Below are positions 50,066 through 60,239 of a stretch of DNA of 64,000 nucleotides, piece by piece. The notes beneath the pieces are model-generated. The model ran no database searches and was not told the DNA's origin. It was given only the letters and a program-made list of their open reading frames with translations. How positions within the stretch are numbered: position 1 is the stretch's first letter; each line of letters opens with the position of its first letter. Source of the DNA: Pseudescherichia sp032055545. GTDB lineage: Bacteria > Pseudomonadota > Gammaproteobacteria > Enterobacterales > Enterobacteriaceae. Location of the stretch: positions 62,001 to 126,000 of the forward strand of contig DAMBQR010000001.1 of assembly GCA_032055545.1 (NCBI GenBank), read 5' to 3'. Position numbers and translations under genes: made by a program.

Positions 50066-51160
50066 ATGCCAGAGAAGATAAAAAAGGTGCTTTCCCCTGC
50101 CCGCTGGACCCTGCGCGGACGCCTGCTGCTAACCATCGGCTCGATTCTGGTGCTGTTTCAGCTTATCAGCGTCTTCTGGCTATGGCATGAGAGCAAGGAG
50201 CAGATCCAGCTGCTGGTTGAGAGCGCGATCTACAAGCACAATAACCACGCCCATATTGAGCGCGAGGTGCACGAGGCGGTTGCCAGCCTGCTGGTGCCGA
50301 GCCTGTTTATTATTGGCATGGCGCTGCTGCTCTGTATGCAGGCGGTAAAGCTGATTACCCGTCCGCTGCGCGATCTGCAGCGTGAGCTGGAGATCCGTAC
50401 ACCCGATAATCTGCAGCCGATTGTGCTCGACAACCCGTCGGCGGAGGTGGAGGCGGTCAGCTCGGCCATTAACCAACTGGTGGCACGCCTGAACCTGACC
50501 CTCGATCGCGAGCGGCTTTTTACCGCTGATGTAGCGCATGAACTGCGCACCCCGCTGGCGGGACTGCGCCTGCACCTTGAGCTGCTGGCAAAAAGCCACC
50601 CTTCCATTGACGTCAGCCGCCTGATTTTACGCATCGACCAGATGACGGAGAGCGTCTCCCAGCTGCTGCAGCTGGCGCGCATGGCCCAGTCGTTCTCGGC
50701 GGGCAGCTACCAGCAGGTGATGCTGCTCCGCGACGTGATGCTGCCGCTACAGGATGAGTTACAGACGATGCTGGGCACCCGCCAGCAGACGCTGGCGCTG
50801 CCCGATCGTCGGGAAGACGTGGCGGTACGCGGGGATGCCGTTCAGCTGCGGGTACTGCTGAGAAACCTGGTGGAAAACGCCCACCGTTACAGCCCCGAGC
50901 AGAGCGCTATCACCCTGAAGCTTGAGCAGGATCCAGCTCCGGTGCTGGCCGTTGAGGATGAAGGCCCCGGTGTAGACCAAGCGAAAAGCAAAGAGCTGAG
51001 CAAAGCCTTTGTGCGGATGGACAGCCGCTACGGCGGTATTGGGTTAGGGTTGAGCATCGTCAGCCGCATCGCCCAGCTACACGACGGACAGTTCTACCTG
51101 CATAACCGCACGCCGAAGCCCGGCGTGCGGGCCTGGGTGCGGTTTCCGCCTGTTGTTTAG
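50066..51160 (+). CDS. basS: BasS/PmrB-type sensor histidine kinase
   Basis: The product is 364 residues. There are two membrane helices (about 18-40 and 74-95), around a short periplasmic loop of about 30 residues (WLWHESKEQIQLLVESAIYKHNNHAHIEREVHEA). HAMP-like linker and H-box follow, with His158 in DVAHELRTPLAGLRLHLELL, then N-box LRNLVENAHRYSPEQ, G1 VEDEGPGV and G2 YGGIGLGLSIVSRI. The loop has Glu/His residues that could sense Fe3+ or acid, though its sequence differs from E. coli BasS. It ends 18 bases from the convergent uvrB. Confidence 0.93.
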   Translation: MPEKIKKVLSPARWTLRGRLLLTIGSILVLFQLISVFWLWHESKEQIQLLVESAIYKHNNHAHIEREVHEAVASLLVPSLFIIGMALLLCMQAVKLITRPLRDLQRELEIRTPDNLQPIVLDNPSAEVEAVSSAINQLVARLNLTLDRERLFTADVAHELRTPLAGLRLHLELLAKSHPSIDVSRLILRIDQMTESVSQLLQLARMAQSFSAGSYQQVMLLRDVMLPLQDELQTMLGTRQQTLALPDRREDVAVRGDAVQLRVLLRNLVENAHRYSPEQSAITLKLEQDPAPVLAVEDEGPGVDQAKSKELSKAFVRMDSRYGGIGLGLSIVSRIAQLHDGQFYLHNRTPKPGVRAWVRFPPVV

Positions 51161-51178
51161 GCAGAGTGTTTAGGCAGA

Positions 51179-53200
<2,022 letters not shown>

Positions 53201-53278
53201 GAATGGCTACCTGATGAAGGAATGAGCGGGCAGGTGAGTAATTTTACTCGCGACAGCGGATTTTGCCAATAATTTACA

Positions 53279-53294
53279 CTGGATAAAAAGCCAG
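53279..53294. promoter_or_regulatory. LexA box of uvrB
   Basis: CTGGATAAAAAGCCAG is a CTG-N10-CAG match; on the uvrB strand it reads CTGGCTTTTTATCCAG, very near the E. coli uvrB operator. Confidence 0.88.
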
Positions 53295-53597
53295 TGGCAG
53301 ACCAGAATATCTGTGTTACGTAAGGCAATTTCAAGCGCCGTAAGGAAAATTTGCCCCTGGAGCAGAATTAAAAACTAAAAAAAATATCTTATCCCCAGAA
53401 CTTTTTGCGATTTAACATTTGTCAAGTCGGGTGGTGAAAGTTTTGTGTCAGCGGGTGACACTTTTCTTACATACGTTGCTTTTATCTAACGCTTTGAATT
53501 TTTTATGTTTATACAAAAAGCCGCGTTTCGCATCAATTCATGCCCAGGCCGCGTGCTCTCTCGCTTTGCACGCGTTTTCTAACTCTAATGCACAAGG

Positions 53598-53621
53598 TTA
53601 TCCACAGGAATAGTGGATAAC
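53598..53621. promoter_or_regulatory. Pair of inverted DnaA boxes upstream of uvrB
   Basis: TTATCCACA at 53598-53606 matches the strong DnaA box exactly. AGTGGATAA at 53612-53620 is an opposing box with one mismatch. DnaA boxes upstream of uvrB have been described in E. coli. Confidence 0.75.
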
Positions 53622-53909
53622 TGTCGCCAGCCCATACCCCCTGCGACTCAGCGAAAGTCGGATTTTGCGAAACGGTGCGCAGGTAAAAAAATTTTCCCAC
53701 CATTTTTTATCGCATTCTGATGTGACTGCACCATGAAAAATCAGATCTGCCTGTGGCTAGCACTAACAGCGTGCAGATGCAATCGGTCAGACGACCGGAT
53801 CGGGCAAATTTAGCGGTTTTTCTTCATCCTGCTCTGAAAAACAGAGCATAACACGCTTCTGGCAAGGCTTTTGCAACATATCTTTTACAGACCCGCCCCA
53901 GGAGATGAA

Positions 53910-54635
53910 ATGATGTTGAGCTTACGTGCAGTGAATCACTATTACGGCGATCGGCATACGCTTTGGAATGTCGATCTCGATCTTATCCCTGGAACCTGCA
54001 CCTGCGTGATGGGGCTGCCTGGCATGGGGAAAACGACCCTGGTCAACTGTATCTCTGGCTATCTGCCGGTGGAGAGCGGAAGCATTATCTGGCATGAGTC
54101 AGGGGCAGCCCCGCTCAACCTGTTGCAGGTGAGGATGGAGGATCGCCCGGCGATGGGCATCGCCTGCGTGCCGCAGGACAGGCGGATCTTCTCTCAGCTG
54201 ACGGTTGAGGAGAATTTACAGGTGGCCTGGATGGCAGTCGGCGAGCCGGGCAGCGCGGTGACGCGGGAAATCTACGATCTCTTTCCCGAGCTGTATGCCC
54301 TGCGTCAGGTCAAGGGCGCAGGCCTGTCAGAGGATAACCAGCATCAGCTGGCGCTGGCCCGGGCGCTGGTGACCCATCCGCGCCTGCTGATCCTTGATGA
54401 GCCGACCCGGGGGCTGGGCCAGGCCTTTATCCATAAGCTGGGCAACCTGCTGGTACGCCTGAATCAGGATTTCGGCATGACTATCCTGCTGGCGGAGCAG
54501 CACCTGTCGTTTATACGCCGCGTCGCCGACCGCTTCTATCTGCTGCACCGGGGGCGCAGCGTGGCCCAGGGCAGCGTTATGCAGCTGGATGATCCGCTGC
54601 TTTCCCAGTGGATGATGCCGACCCTAAAGCACTGA
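53910..54635 (+). CDS. Lone UrtE/LivF-like ABC ATPase with degenerate signature
   Basis: The product is 241 residues from the ATG at 53910, after CAGGAGATGAA (the next ATG is equally possible). It resembles UrtE, the urea/Liv-type ATPase (LSLRAVNHYYGDRHTLWNVDLDLIPG). Walker A is GLPGMGKTT (35-43) and Walker B LLILDEPTRGLG (Asp163, Glu164). The ABC signature at 139-144 is LSEDNQ instead of LSGGQQ. No permease, binding protein or second ATPase lies nearby. The last 59 bases overlap bioD on the other strand. It may be a relic, or an ATPase serving a distant transporter; transport function cannot be claimed. Confidence 0.8.
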   Translation: MMLSLRAVNHYYGDRHTLWNVDLDLIPGTCTCVMGLPGMGKTTLVNCISGYLPVESGSIIWHESGAAPLNLLQVRMEDRPAMGIACVPQDRRIFSQLTVEENLQVAWMAVGEPGSAVTREIYDLFPELYALRQVKGAGLSEDNQHQLALARALVTHPRLLILDEPTRGLGQAFIHKLGNLLVRLNQDFGMTILLAEQHLSFIRRVADRFYLLHRGRSVAQGSVMQLDDPLLSQWMMPTLKH

Positions 54636-55305
54636 GATCGAGCCAGTGGCCGGTTTCACTCTCTGGCGAGACGCTCTCCAGCCACGGGATCTCGCCAAGG
54701 AACGGCGCGGGCAGCATGCGCTTAAGCGTCGCCAGATACTCCGCGTGACGCTTGCCCGGCGGCACGACGTCGTTAGCAACCCAGCCCGCCAGCCGCAGTC
54801 CCGCCTGCTGCACCGCCTGAGCGGTCAGCACTGCATGGTTGATGCAGCCAAGCTTAACGCCCACCACTAAAATCACCGGCAGCTGCTCCTGAATGACCCA
54901 GTCGGCAAAGGTCAGGGTCTCCGAGAGCGGAGTGAACCAGCCCCCTGCCCCCTCCACCAGCACCCACTCCGCCTGCGCCTCCAGCGTGCGCAGTCCCGCC
55001 GAGAGCTTTGCAGCCTCGACAGGCTGTGCAAGCGCGGCGCTGACGATGTGCGGCGAGGTTGGCTCAGCAAAGGTGTACGGATTGACAGCATCATAGCTCA
55101 AGGCCAGCGTGCTGTTATGCTGTAGCGCCAGCGCATCGCTGTTGCGCAGCCCCTCCGGCGTCATCTCGCTGCCGGAGGCGACCGGTTTGTAGCCCGCGGT
55201 CTGCCATCCCGCCAGCGCTGCGGCCTGCAACAGGGCGCAGCTGGCCACCGTTTTACCGACTTCCGTATCCGTGCCGGTAACAAAATAGCGTTCAGTCACG
55301 TTCAA
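54577..55305 (-). CDS. bioD: BioD, dethiobiotin synthetase
   Basis: The product is 242 residues, about 17 longer than E. coli BioD1; the extra residues are the C-terminal LSALGSASSTGKAADHPAA. The P-loop is FVTGTDTEVGKTVASCALL, with GYKPVASGSEMTPEGLRNSDAL and VEGAGGWFTPLSE as active-site loops. It closes the ureido ring of dethiobiotin with CO2 and ATP. The extension overlaps the end of the UrtE-like gene, so one of the two ends has probably been altered by its arrival. It overlaps bioC by 14 bases. Confidence 0.95.
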   Translation of the reverse strand: MNVTERYFVTGTDTEVGKTVASCALLQAAALAGWQTAGYKPVASGSEMTPEGLRNSDALALQHNSTLALSYDAVNPYTFAEPTSPHIVSAALAQPVEAAKLSAGLRTLEAQAEWVLVEGAGGWFTPLSETLTFADWVIQEQLPVILVVGVKLGCINHAVLTAQAVQQAGLRLAGWVANDVVPPGKRHAEYLATLKRMLPAPFLGEIPWLESVSPESETGHWLDLSALGSASSTGKAADHPAA

Positions 55306-56047
55306 TGACTCCCCAAAAAAGTGAATAGGTCAGCAGGCATCTGCCCTGCTGCTGCGGCCACGCCAGCTGCAAACGCTGAAGCTGGCCGCGGGTTAGAGGC
55401 TGATTGTGCCTGCCTGCGTGCAGGTGCGTCGCGCCGATGCCCTTTAGCGAACGCATGGCCGAGAGGGCGTCGTCAAAGGCGAGCGTGATACGCTCCACGC
55501 CGCAGCGGCCGCGCCAGGCGCTAACGGTGTCGGCCAGCGCCTCCTCCGCTAAGAATCGGTTGGCATGGGAACGGTTGTCCACCGCCTGCCAGGCCTGGTT
55601 CAGCTCCGGCAGCGATCCGCCCGCCAGGGTGGTAAAAGCTACCGCTCCGCCGGGACGCACAACACGGTGCAGCTCCGTCAGCGCCTGGCCTAAATCATTG
55701 CACCACTGCACCGCGAGGTTACTCCACGCGAGATCGAACCGGGCCTCGGCCAGAGGCAGCGCTTCAATATCTGCCGCAACGTAGTACCGGGCGGCCTGCT
55801 GGCTCTGCGCCTGCCTGAGCATCGGCAGGGAGAGATCGAGGGCGGTCACTTCGGCGCCCGCGTCACGCCAGTAGCAACTCATGCTGCCCGGCCCGCAGCC
55901 TGCGTCCAGCACGCGAGCTGGACGACGTTCGCCCAGCTTCGCCAGCAGCAGATCGGCGCTCTGCCGCTGAAGCTGGGCATGGCTGTCGTAACTCTGGGCT
56001 GCCCGGCCAAAGGCCGCCGCTACCGCGCGTTTATTCACCAGGCTCAT
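55292..56047 (-). CDS. bioC: BioC, malonyl-ACP O-methyltransferase
   Basis: The product is 251 residues, the E. coli length, from the ATG at 56047 (MSLVNKRAVAAAFGRAAQSYD) inside the bioF end. SAM motif I is VLDAGCGPGSMSCYW, followed by ALDLSLPMLRQAQSQQA, DIEALPLAEARFDLAWSNLAVQWC and AMRSLKGIGATHLHAGR. It methylates malonyl-ACP to start pimeloyl synthesis. It is in the order bioB-F-C-D. Confidence 0.95.
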   Translation of the reverse strand: MSLVNKRAVAAAFGRAAQSYDSHAQLQRQSADLLLAKLGERRPARVLDAGCGPGSMSCYWRDAGAEVTALDLSLPMLRQAQSQQAARYYVAADIEALPLAEARFDLAWSNLAVQWCNDLGQALTELHRVVRPGGAVAFTTLAGGSLPELNQAWQAVDNRSHANRFLAEEALADTVSAWRGRCGVERITLAFDDALSAMRSLKGIGATHLHAGRHNQPLTRGQLQRLQLAWPQQQGRCLLTYSLFWGVIERD

Positions 56048-57188
56048 GCAATACCTCCAACAGACGATCGACATCCTCCGGCTGATGGGCCGCCGTCAGG
56101 GTCAGACGCAGGCGCGCGGTGCCTGCGGGTACGGTGGGCGGACGAATTGCCGTCACCCAGCACCCTTGTTGTCGCAGGCGCTCCGCCAGGCTCAACGCCC
56201 GGCTGTTATCGCCGACGATCAGCGGCTGGATGGCGCTTTGTGAATCGGTGATGCGCACCGGGAGCGACGCTGCGCCCTGGCGAAAACGCTGCACCAGCCC
56301 GGCGAGCGCCGCCCGGCGGCGGTCGCCCTCCTCGCCCCGGATCACGCCCAGCGCGGCGCTGAGGGCCACGGCCTGGGCGGGAGGCATTGAGGTGCTGTAG
56401 ATCAGGTGGCGGGCAAACTGCTCAAAATAGGTGGCAACCGCCTCGCTGCACAGCACCGCCGCGCCGCTGACGCCGAAGCCTTTACCAAAGGTGACCACCA
56501 GCAGCTCTGGCTTTACCTCCTGCTGCTGGCAGCTGCCGCGCCCTTCACTGCCGGTAACGGCGATACCGTGGGCATCATCCACCAGCAGCCAGGCACCGGC
56601 GCTGCGCGCCTGCTCAGCAATGGCTGCCAGCGGCGCGCTGTCGCCATCCATGCTGAAGATCCCCTCCGTCACTACCAGCTGCTGACCGTCGCAGGGTTTA
56701 TCCAGCAGCGTAGTGAGCTGGTCAACGTCATTGTGGGCGAAGCGCCGCAGCTGAGCCGGACTGAGGCTGGCGGCCTCGAGCAGGGAGGCATGGCTGAGCT
56801 TATCCGCCACGATGCGATCCGCTTTGCCGGTCAGGGCGGCAATCACCGCCTGGTTGGCGGCAAAGCCGGAGATAAACAGCAGCGCCCGAGGGTAGCCCAG
56901 CCAGTCGGCCAGCTCGCTCTCCAGAGCATGGTGCGCCCGGGTATAGCCGCTGACGTGTCCGGAGCCGCCGCTGCCTACGCCATACTGCTCCGCGCCCTGC
57001 TGCCAGGCGCGTACAATGGCAGGATGCTGGCTTAAGCCAAGATAGTCATTGCTGGAGAAGTTGCAGTAGCGGCTGTCATCCACCGTCAGCCAGCGCCCCG
57101 CGCCCTGCCCGACCACCCGGCGCGTGCGCAGGGCTTCGGCAGCTCGCCGATCGTCTAATGCGGCATCGATGCGCTGCTGCCAGCTCAT
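56031..57188 (-). CDS. bioF: BioF, 8-amino-7-oxononanoate synthase
   Basis: The product is 385 residues of the alpha-oxoamine synthase family: NFSSNDYLGLSQHP, GSGGSGHVSGYTRAHHALE, LLVDDAHGIAVTGSEGRGS (PLP-binding Asp/His) and the Schiff-base Lys in VVTFGKGFGVSGAAVL. It condenses pimeloyl-ACP with alanine. It is coupled to bioB by a 4-base overlap. Confidence 0.97.
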   Translation of the reverse strand: MSWQQRIDAALDDRRAAEALRTRRVVGQGAGRWLTVDDSRYCNFSSNDYLGLSQHPAIVRAWQQGAEQYGVGSGGSGHVSGYTRAHHALESELADWLGYPRALLFISGFAANQAVIAALTGKADRIVADKLSHASLLEAASLSPAQLRRFAHNDVDQLTTLLDKPCDGQQLVVTEGIFSMDGDSAPLAAIAEQARSAGAWLLVDDAHGIAVTGSEGRGSCQQQEVKPELLVVTFGKGFGVSGAAVLCSEAVATYFEQFARHLIYSTSMPPAQAVALSAALGVIRGEEGDRRRAALAGLVQRFRQGAASLPVRITDSQSAIQPLIVGDNSRALSLAERLRQQGCWVTAIRPPTVPAGTARLRLTLTAAHQPEDVDRLLEVLHEPGE

Positions 57189-58225
57189 AGCGCCGCCGCG
57201 TTGTAGTACTGGTCAGTGTCGGCGTTAAAGATCTGCTGCTCCAGCTGCTGCTGTTGCTCGTTATCCCCGGTCATCACCTCGGTCTGCTGCGGGTTCAGTC
57301 CAAGCTTACGGAACAGCTGAACGTCTTTATCCTCTTCCGGGTTCGGGGTGGTCAGCAGCTTGCAGCCGTAGAAGATGGAGTTGGCCCCGGCCATAAAGCA
57401 CATCGCCTGGGTCTGCTCGTTCATCTGCTCGCGACCGGCGGAGAGGCGCACAAAGGAGGTAGGCATCATGATGCGCGCCACCGCGATGGTGCGGATAAAA
57501 TCGAAGGCGTCAACGTCGTCGTTATCCGCCAGCGGGGTACCCTTCACCTTCACCAGCATGTTGATTGGCACGCTCTCTGGCGGCGTCGGCAGGTTTGCCA
57601 GCTGCAGCAGCAGACCCGCGCGATCCTTAACCGTTTCGCCCAGGCCGACGATGCCGCCCGAGCAAACCTTGATGCCTGCGTCGCGCACCTTATCGAGGGT
57701 GTCGAGACGCTCCTGATAGGTACGGGTGGTGATGATATTGCCGTAGAACTCCGGGGAGGTGTCGAGGTTGTGGTTGTAGTAGTCCAGCCCCGCCGATGCC
57801 AGGCGTTGGGCCTGGGTTTCGTCAAGGGTGCCCAGGGTCATGCAGGCCTCAAGGCCCATCGCTTTAACCCCCTGTACCATCTGCTCCAGGTAGGGCATGT
57901 CGCGCTCGTGCGGGTTCTTCCACGCCGCGCCCATGCAGAAGCGGGTCGATCCGGCATTTTTTGCCTTGCGGGCCGAGTCCAGCACCTGCTCCACCTCCAT
58001 CAGGCGCTCCGTCTCAAGTCCGGTTTTGTAGCGCGAGCTTTGCGGACAGTATTTGCAATCTTCCGGGCAGGCCCCGGTTTTGATCGACAGCAGGGTGCTG
58101 ACCTGAACCTGGCGCGGGTCAAAGTGCTGGCGATGGATGGTCTGAGCGTCAAACAGCAGGTCGAGCAGCGGTTTGTCAAACAGCTCGGTAACTTGCGACA
58201 GTGTCCAGCGTGCGTGGTGAGCCAT
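57185..58225 (-). CDS. bioB: BioB, biotin synthase (radical SAM)
   Basis: The product is 346 residues, as in E. coli. The SAM cluster motif CPEDCKYCPQSSRYKTGLE and the [2Fe-2S] Cys residues in CMGAAWKNP, ACMTLGTL and VCSGGIVGLGE are present, with Arg of VRLSAGREQM. It inserts sulfur into dethiobiotin. It is first gene of the bioBFCD operon, divergent from bioA across the BirA operator. Confidence 0.97.
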   Translation of the reverse strand: MAHHARWTLSQVTELFDKPLLDLLFDAQTIHRQHFDPRQVQVSTLLSIKTGACPEDCKYCPQSSRYKTGLETERLMEVEQVLDSARKAKNAGSTRFCMGAAWKNPHERDMPYLEQMVQGVKAMGLEACMTLGTLDETQAQRLASAGLDYYNHNLDTSPEFYGNIITTRTYQERLDTLDKVRDAGIKVCSGGIVGLGETVKDRAGLLLQLANLPTPPESVPINMLVKVKGTPLADNDDVDAFDFIRTIAVARIMMPTSFVRLSAGREQMNEQTQAMCFMAGANSIFYGCKLLTTPNPEEDKDVQLFRKLGLNPQQTEVMTGDNEQQQQLEQQIFNADTDQYYNAAAL

Positions 58226-58270
58226 GGGGCTTCTCCAAAAGGTGTATTTAGTTCATGTTTAGGTTATGAT

Positions 58271-58303
58271 CGTAAACCTAAATGTTTTTAATTTGGTTTA
58301 CAA
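58271..58303. promoter_or_regulatory. BirA operator (bioO) between bioB and bioA
   Basis: GTAAACC at 58272-58278 and GGTTTAC at 58295-58301 are the two arms, 16 bases apart, of the palindrome bound by the BirA-biotinoyl-AMP dimer. It controls both divergent biotin promoters. Confidence 0.92.
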
Positions 58304-58310
58304 GTCGATC

Positions 58311-59600
58311 ATGACCCAGGACGATCTCGCCTTTGACCGCCGCCATATCTGGCACCCCTATACTTCCATGACCTCCCCGCTGCCGGTCTATCCCGTGCAG
58401 TCTGCGCAGGGGTGCGAGCTTCAGCTTGCTTCCGGCGAGCAGCTGGTTGATGGCATGTCTTCGTGGTGGGCGGCCATTCATGGCTATAACCATCCGCACC
58501 TCAACGCGGCGATGAAAACGCAGATCGAGGCGATGTCGCACGTGATGTTTGGCGGCATTACCCATGCGCCAGCGGTAGCGCTCTGCCGCAAGCTGGTGGC
58601 AATGACCCCCGAGGCGCTGGAGTGCGTCTTTCTGGCCGACTCCGGATCGGTAGCGGTAGAGGTCTCGATGAAGATGGCCCTGCAATACTGGCAGGCGAAG
58701 GGCGAGCCGCGTCGCCGCTTCCTGACCTTCCGCCGGGGCTACCATGGCGATACCTTTGGCGCGATGTCGGCCTGCGATCCGGATAACTCCATGCACAGCC
58801 TGTGGGCAGGCTACCTGCCGGACAACCTCTTCGCCCCTGCGCCAGAGAGCCGCTTTGACGGCGAGTGGGACGAGCGGGATATCGTGGGCTTTGCCCGCCT
58901 GATGGCCGCCCATCGCCAGGAGATCGCCGCCGTTATTCTGGAGCCGATTGTGCAGGGTGCAGGCGGGATGCGCCTCTACCATCCGGAGGTGCTTAAGCGC
59001 ATCCGCCGGATGTGCGACCGGGAGGGGATCCTGCTGATTGCCGATGAGATCGCCACCGGCTTTGGTCGCACCGGCAAACTCTTCGCCTGTGAGCATGCGG
59101 ACATTACCCCGGATATCCTCTGCCTCGGCAAAGCCCTGACCGGCGGAACGATGACCCTGTCGGCGACGCTCACCACCCGTGAGGTGGCCGATACTATCAG
59201 CAACGGCGAAGCGGGCTGCTTTATGCACGGCCCAACCTTTATGGGCAATCCACTGGCCTGCGCAGTGGCGAACGCCAGCCTTGAGCTGCTGGCACGCGGC
59301 GAGTGGCAGGTGCAGGTCGCTGCGATTGAGGCGCAGCTGAAGCGCGAGCTGGCTCCAGCGATGGCCGCAGAGACGGTGGCCGACGTGCGGGTACTGGGCG
59401 CTATCGGCGTGATTGAAACCCACCAGCCAGTAAACATGGCCGCCCTGCAGCGCTTCTTCGTTGAGCAGGGCGTCTGGATCCGTCCCTTTGGCCGGCTGAT
59501 CTACCTGATGCCGCCCTACGTCATCTCGCCTGAACAGCTCAGCAAGCTGACGGACGCGGTGCTGGCGGCGGTGGCCCATCCCGCACATTTTGCGCCCTGA
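58311..59600 (+). CDS. bioA: BioA, DAPA aminotransferase
   Basis: The product is 429 residues from the ATG at 58311 (MTQDDLAFDRRHIWHPYTSM), the E. coli length; codons upstream to 58266 lie in the operator. It is a class-III aminotransferase: SSWWAAIHGYNHPHLNAA, LADSGSVAVEVSMKMALQYW, ADEIATGFGRTGKLF (PLP Asp) and LGKALTGGTMTLSAT (Schiff-base Lys). It makes 7,8-diaminopelargonate using S-adenosylmethionine as amino donor. Confidence 0.97.
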   Translation: MTQDDLAFDRRHIWHPYTSMTSPLPVYPVQSAQGCELQLASGEQLVDGMSSWWAAIHGYNHPHLNAAMKTQIEAMSHVMFGGITHAPAVALCRKLVAMTPEALECVFLADSGSVAVEVSMKMALQYWQAKGEPRRRFLTFRRGYHGDTFGAMSACDPDNSMHSLWAGYLPDNLFAPAPESRFDGEWDERDIVGFARLMAAHRQEIAAVILEPIVQGAGGMRLYHPEVLKRIRRMCDREGILLIADEIATGFGRTGKLFACEHADITPDILCLGKALTGGTMTLSATLTTREVADTISNGEAGCFMHGPTFMGNPLACAVANASLELLARGEWQVQVAAIEAQLKRELAPAMAAETVADVRVLGAIGVIETHQPVNMAALQRFFVEQGVWIRPFGRLIYLMPPYVISPEQLSKLTDAVLAAVAHPAHFAP

Positions 59601-59651
59601 GAAGGCACGGGCTATTCTAGCCTTAGGGTAACAATCTACAGAGGAGCCATG

Positions 59652-60128
59652 ATGAGACTGATCAGCCAGGATATTCACGAGGGTGAAAAGCTACATAATC
59701 GTCACGTTTTCAACGGCATGGGTTACGAAGGCGATAATATTTCGCCGCATCTGGCGTGGGATGAGGTGCCACCGGGCTGTAAAAGTTTTGCCGTTACCTG
59801 CTACGATCCCGATGCGCCCACCGGCTCCGGCTGGTGGCACTGGGTAGTCGTCAATCTGCCCGCCGATACCCGCGTACTGCCGCAGGGCTCTGGCTCGTCG
59901 CTGGTTGCCCTGCCGGAGGGAGCGTTCGAGACGCGGACAGATTTTGGCAAGGCCGGGTATGGCGGTGCGGCTCCGCCGAAGGGCAAAACCCATCGCTACA
60001 TCTTCACCGTTCATGCCCTTGACGTCGAGAGGCTGGACGTTGACGAAGATGCCAGCGGAGCGATGGTTGGATTTAATATCCACTTCCACTCCCTCGATCG
60101 CGCGTCGATCACCGCCCTTTATAGCTAA
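59652..60128 (+). CDS. ybhB: YbhB, PEBP-family (Raf kinase inhibitor-like) protein
   Basis: The product is 158 residues from the second of two adjacent ATGs (59652), which fits the ribosome site GAGGAG better and the E. coli start (MKLIS). PEBP signatures are NISPHLAWDEVPPGCKSFAVTCYDPDAPTGSGWWHWVVVNLP and GYGGAAPPKGKTHRYIFTVHAL. A cytosolic protein of unclear function; ligand-binding pocket residues (Asp, His) are kept. It follows bioA as in E. coli. Confidence 0.95.
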   Translation: MRLISQDIHEGEKLHNRHVFNGMGYEGDNISPHLAWDEVPPGCKSFAVTCYDPDAPTGSGWWHWVVVNLPADTRVLPQGSGSSLVALPEGAFETRTDFGKAGYGGAAPPKGKTHRYIFTVHALDVERLDVDEDASGAMVGFNIHFHSLDRASITALYS

Positions 60129-60141
60129 TCGATACGATATT

Positions 60142-60172
60142 GAAGCCGATTTACACAATCGGCTTCCCGTTT
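60142..60172 (+). terminator. Hairpin after ybhB
   Basis: GAAGCCGAT pairs with ATCGGCTTC around a short loop, followed by CCGTTTCG. The T run is weak, so terminator function is only probable. Confidence 0.55.
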
Positions 60173-60239
60173 CGCTCAACTTAGTATAAAAAAGCAGGCT
60201 TCATAACAACGTATTTAACTGTTAAGCCTGGAGTACCTC

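Larger units (their letters stand above)
53201..53909. other. Long uvrB upstream region (about 700 bases, no gene)
   Basis: This AT-rich stretch carries the LexA box (53279-53294) and two inverted DnaA boxes near 53598-53621. Only one short unsupported ORF (53419-53613) is present, with no ribosome site. Candidate promoter DNA for the ATPase gene lies at about 53780-53880, including a small palindrome around CTGCTCTGAAAAACAGAGCA (53829-53848). No RNA gene was recognised. Confidence 0.6.

Noticed and set aside
53419..53613. 64-codon ORF in the uvrB upstream region as a small gene
   Set aside because: No ribosome site, no recognisable similarity, and it runs into the DnaA boxes.
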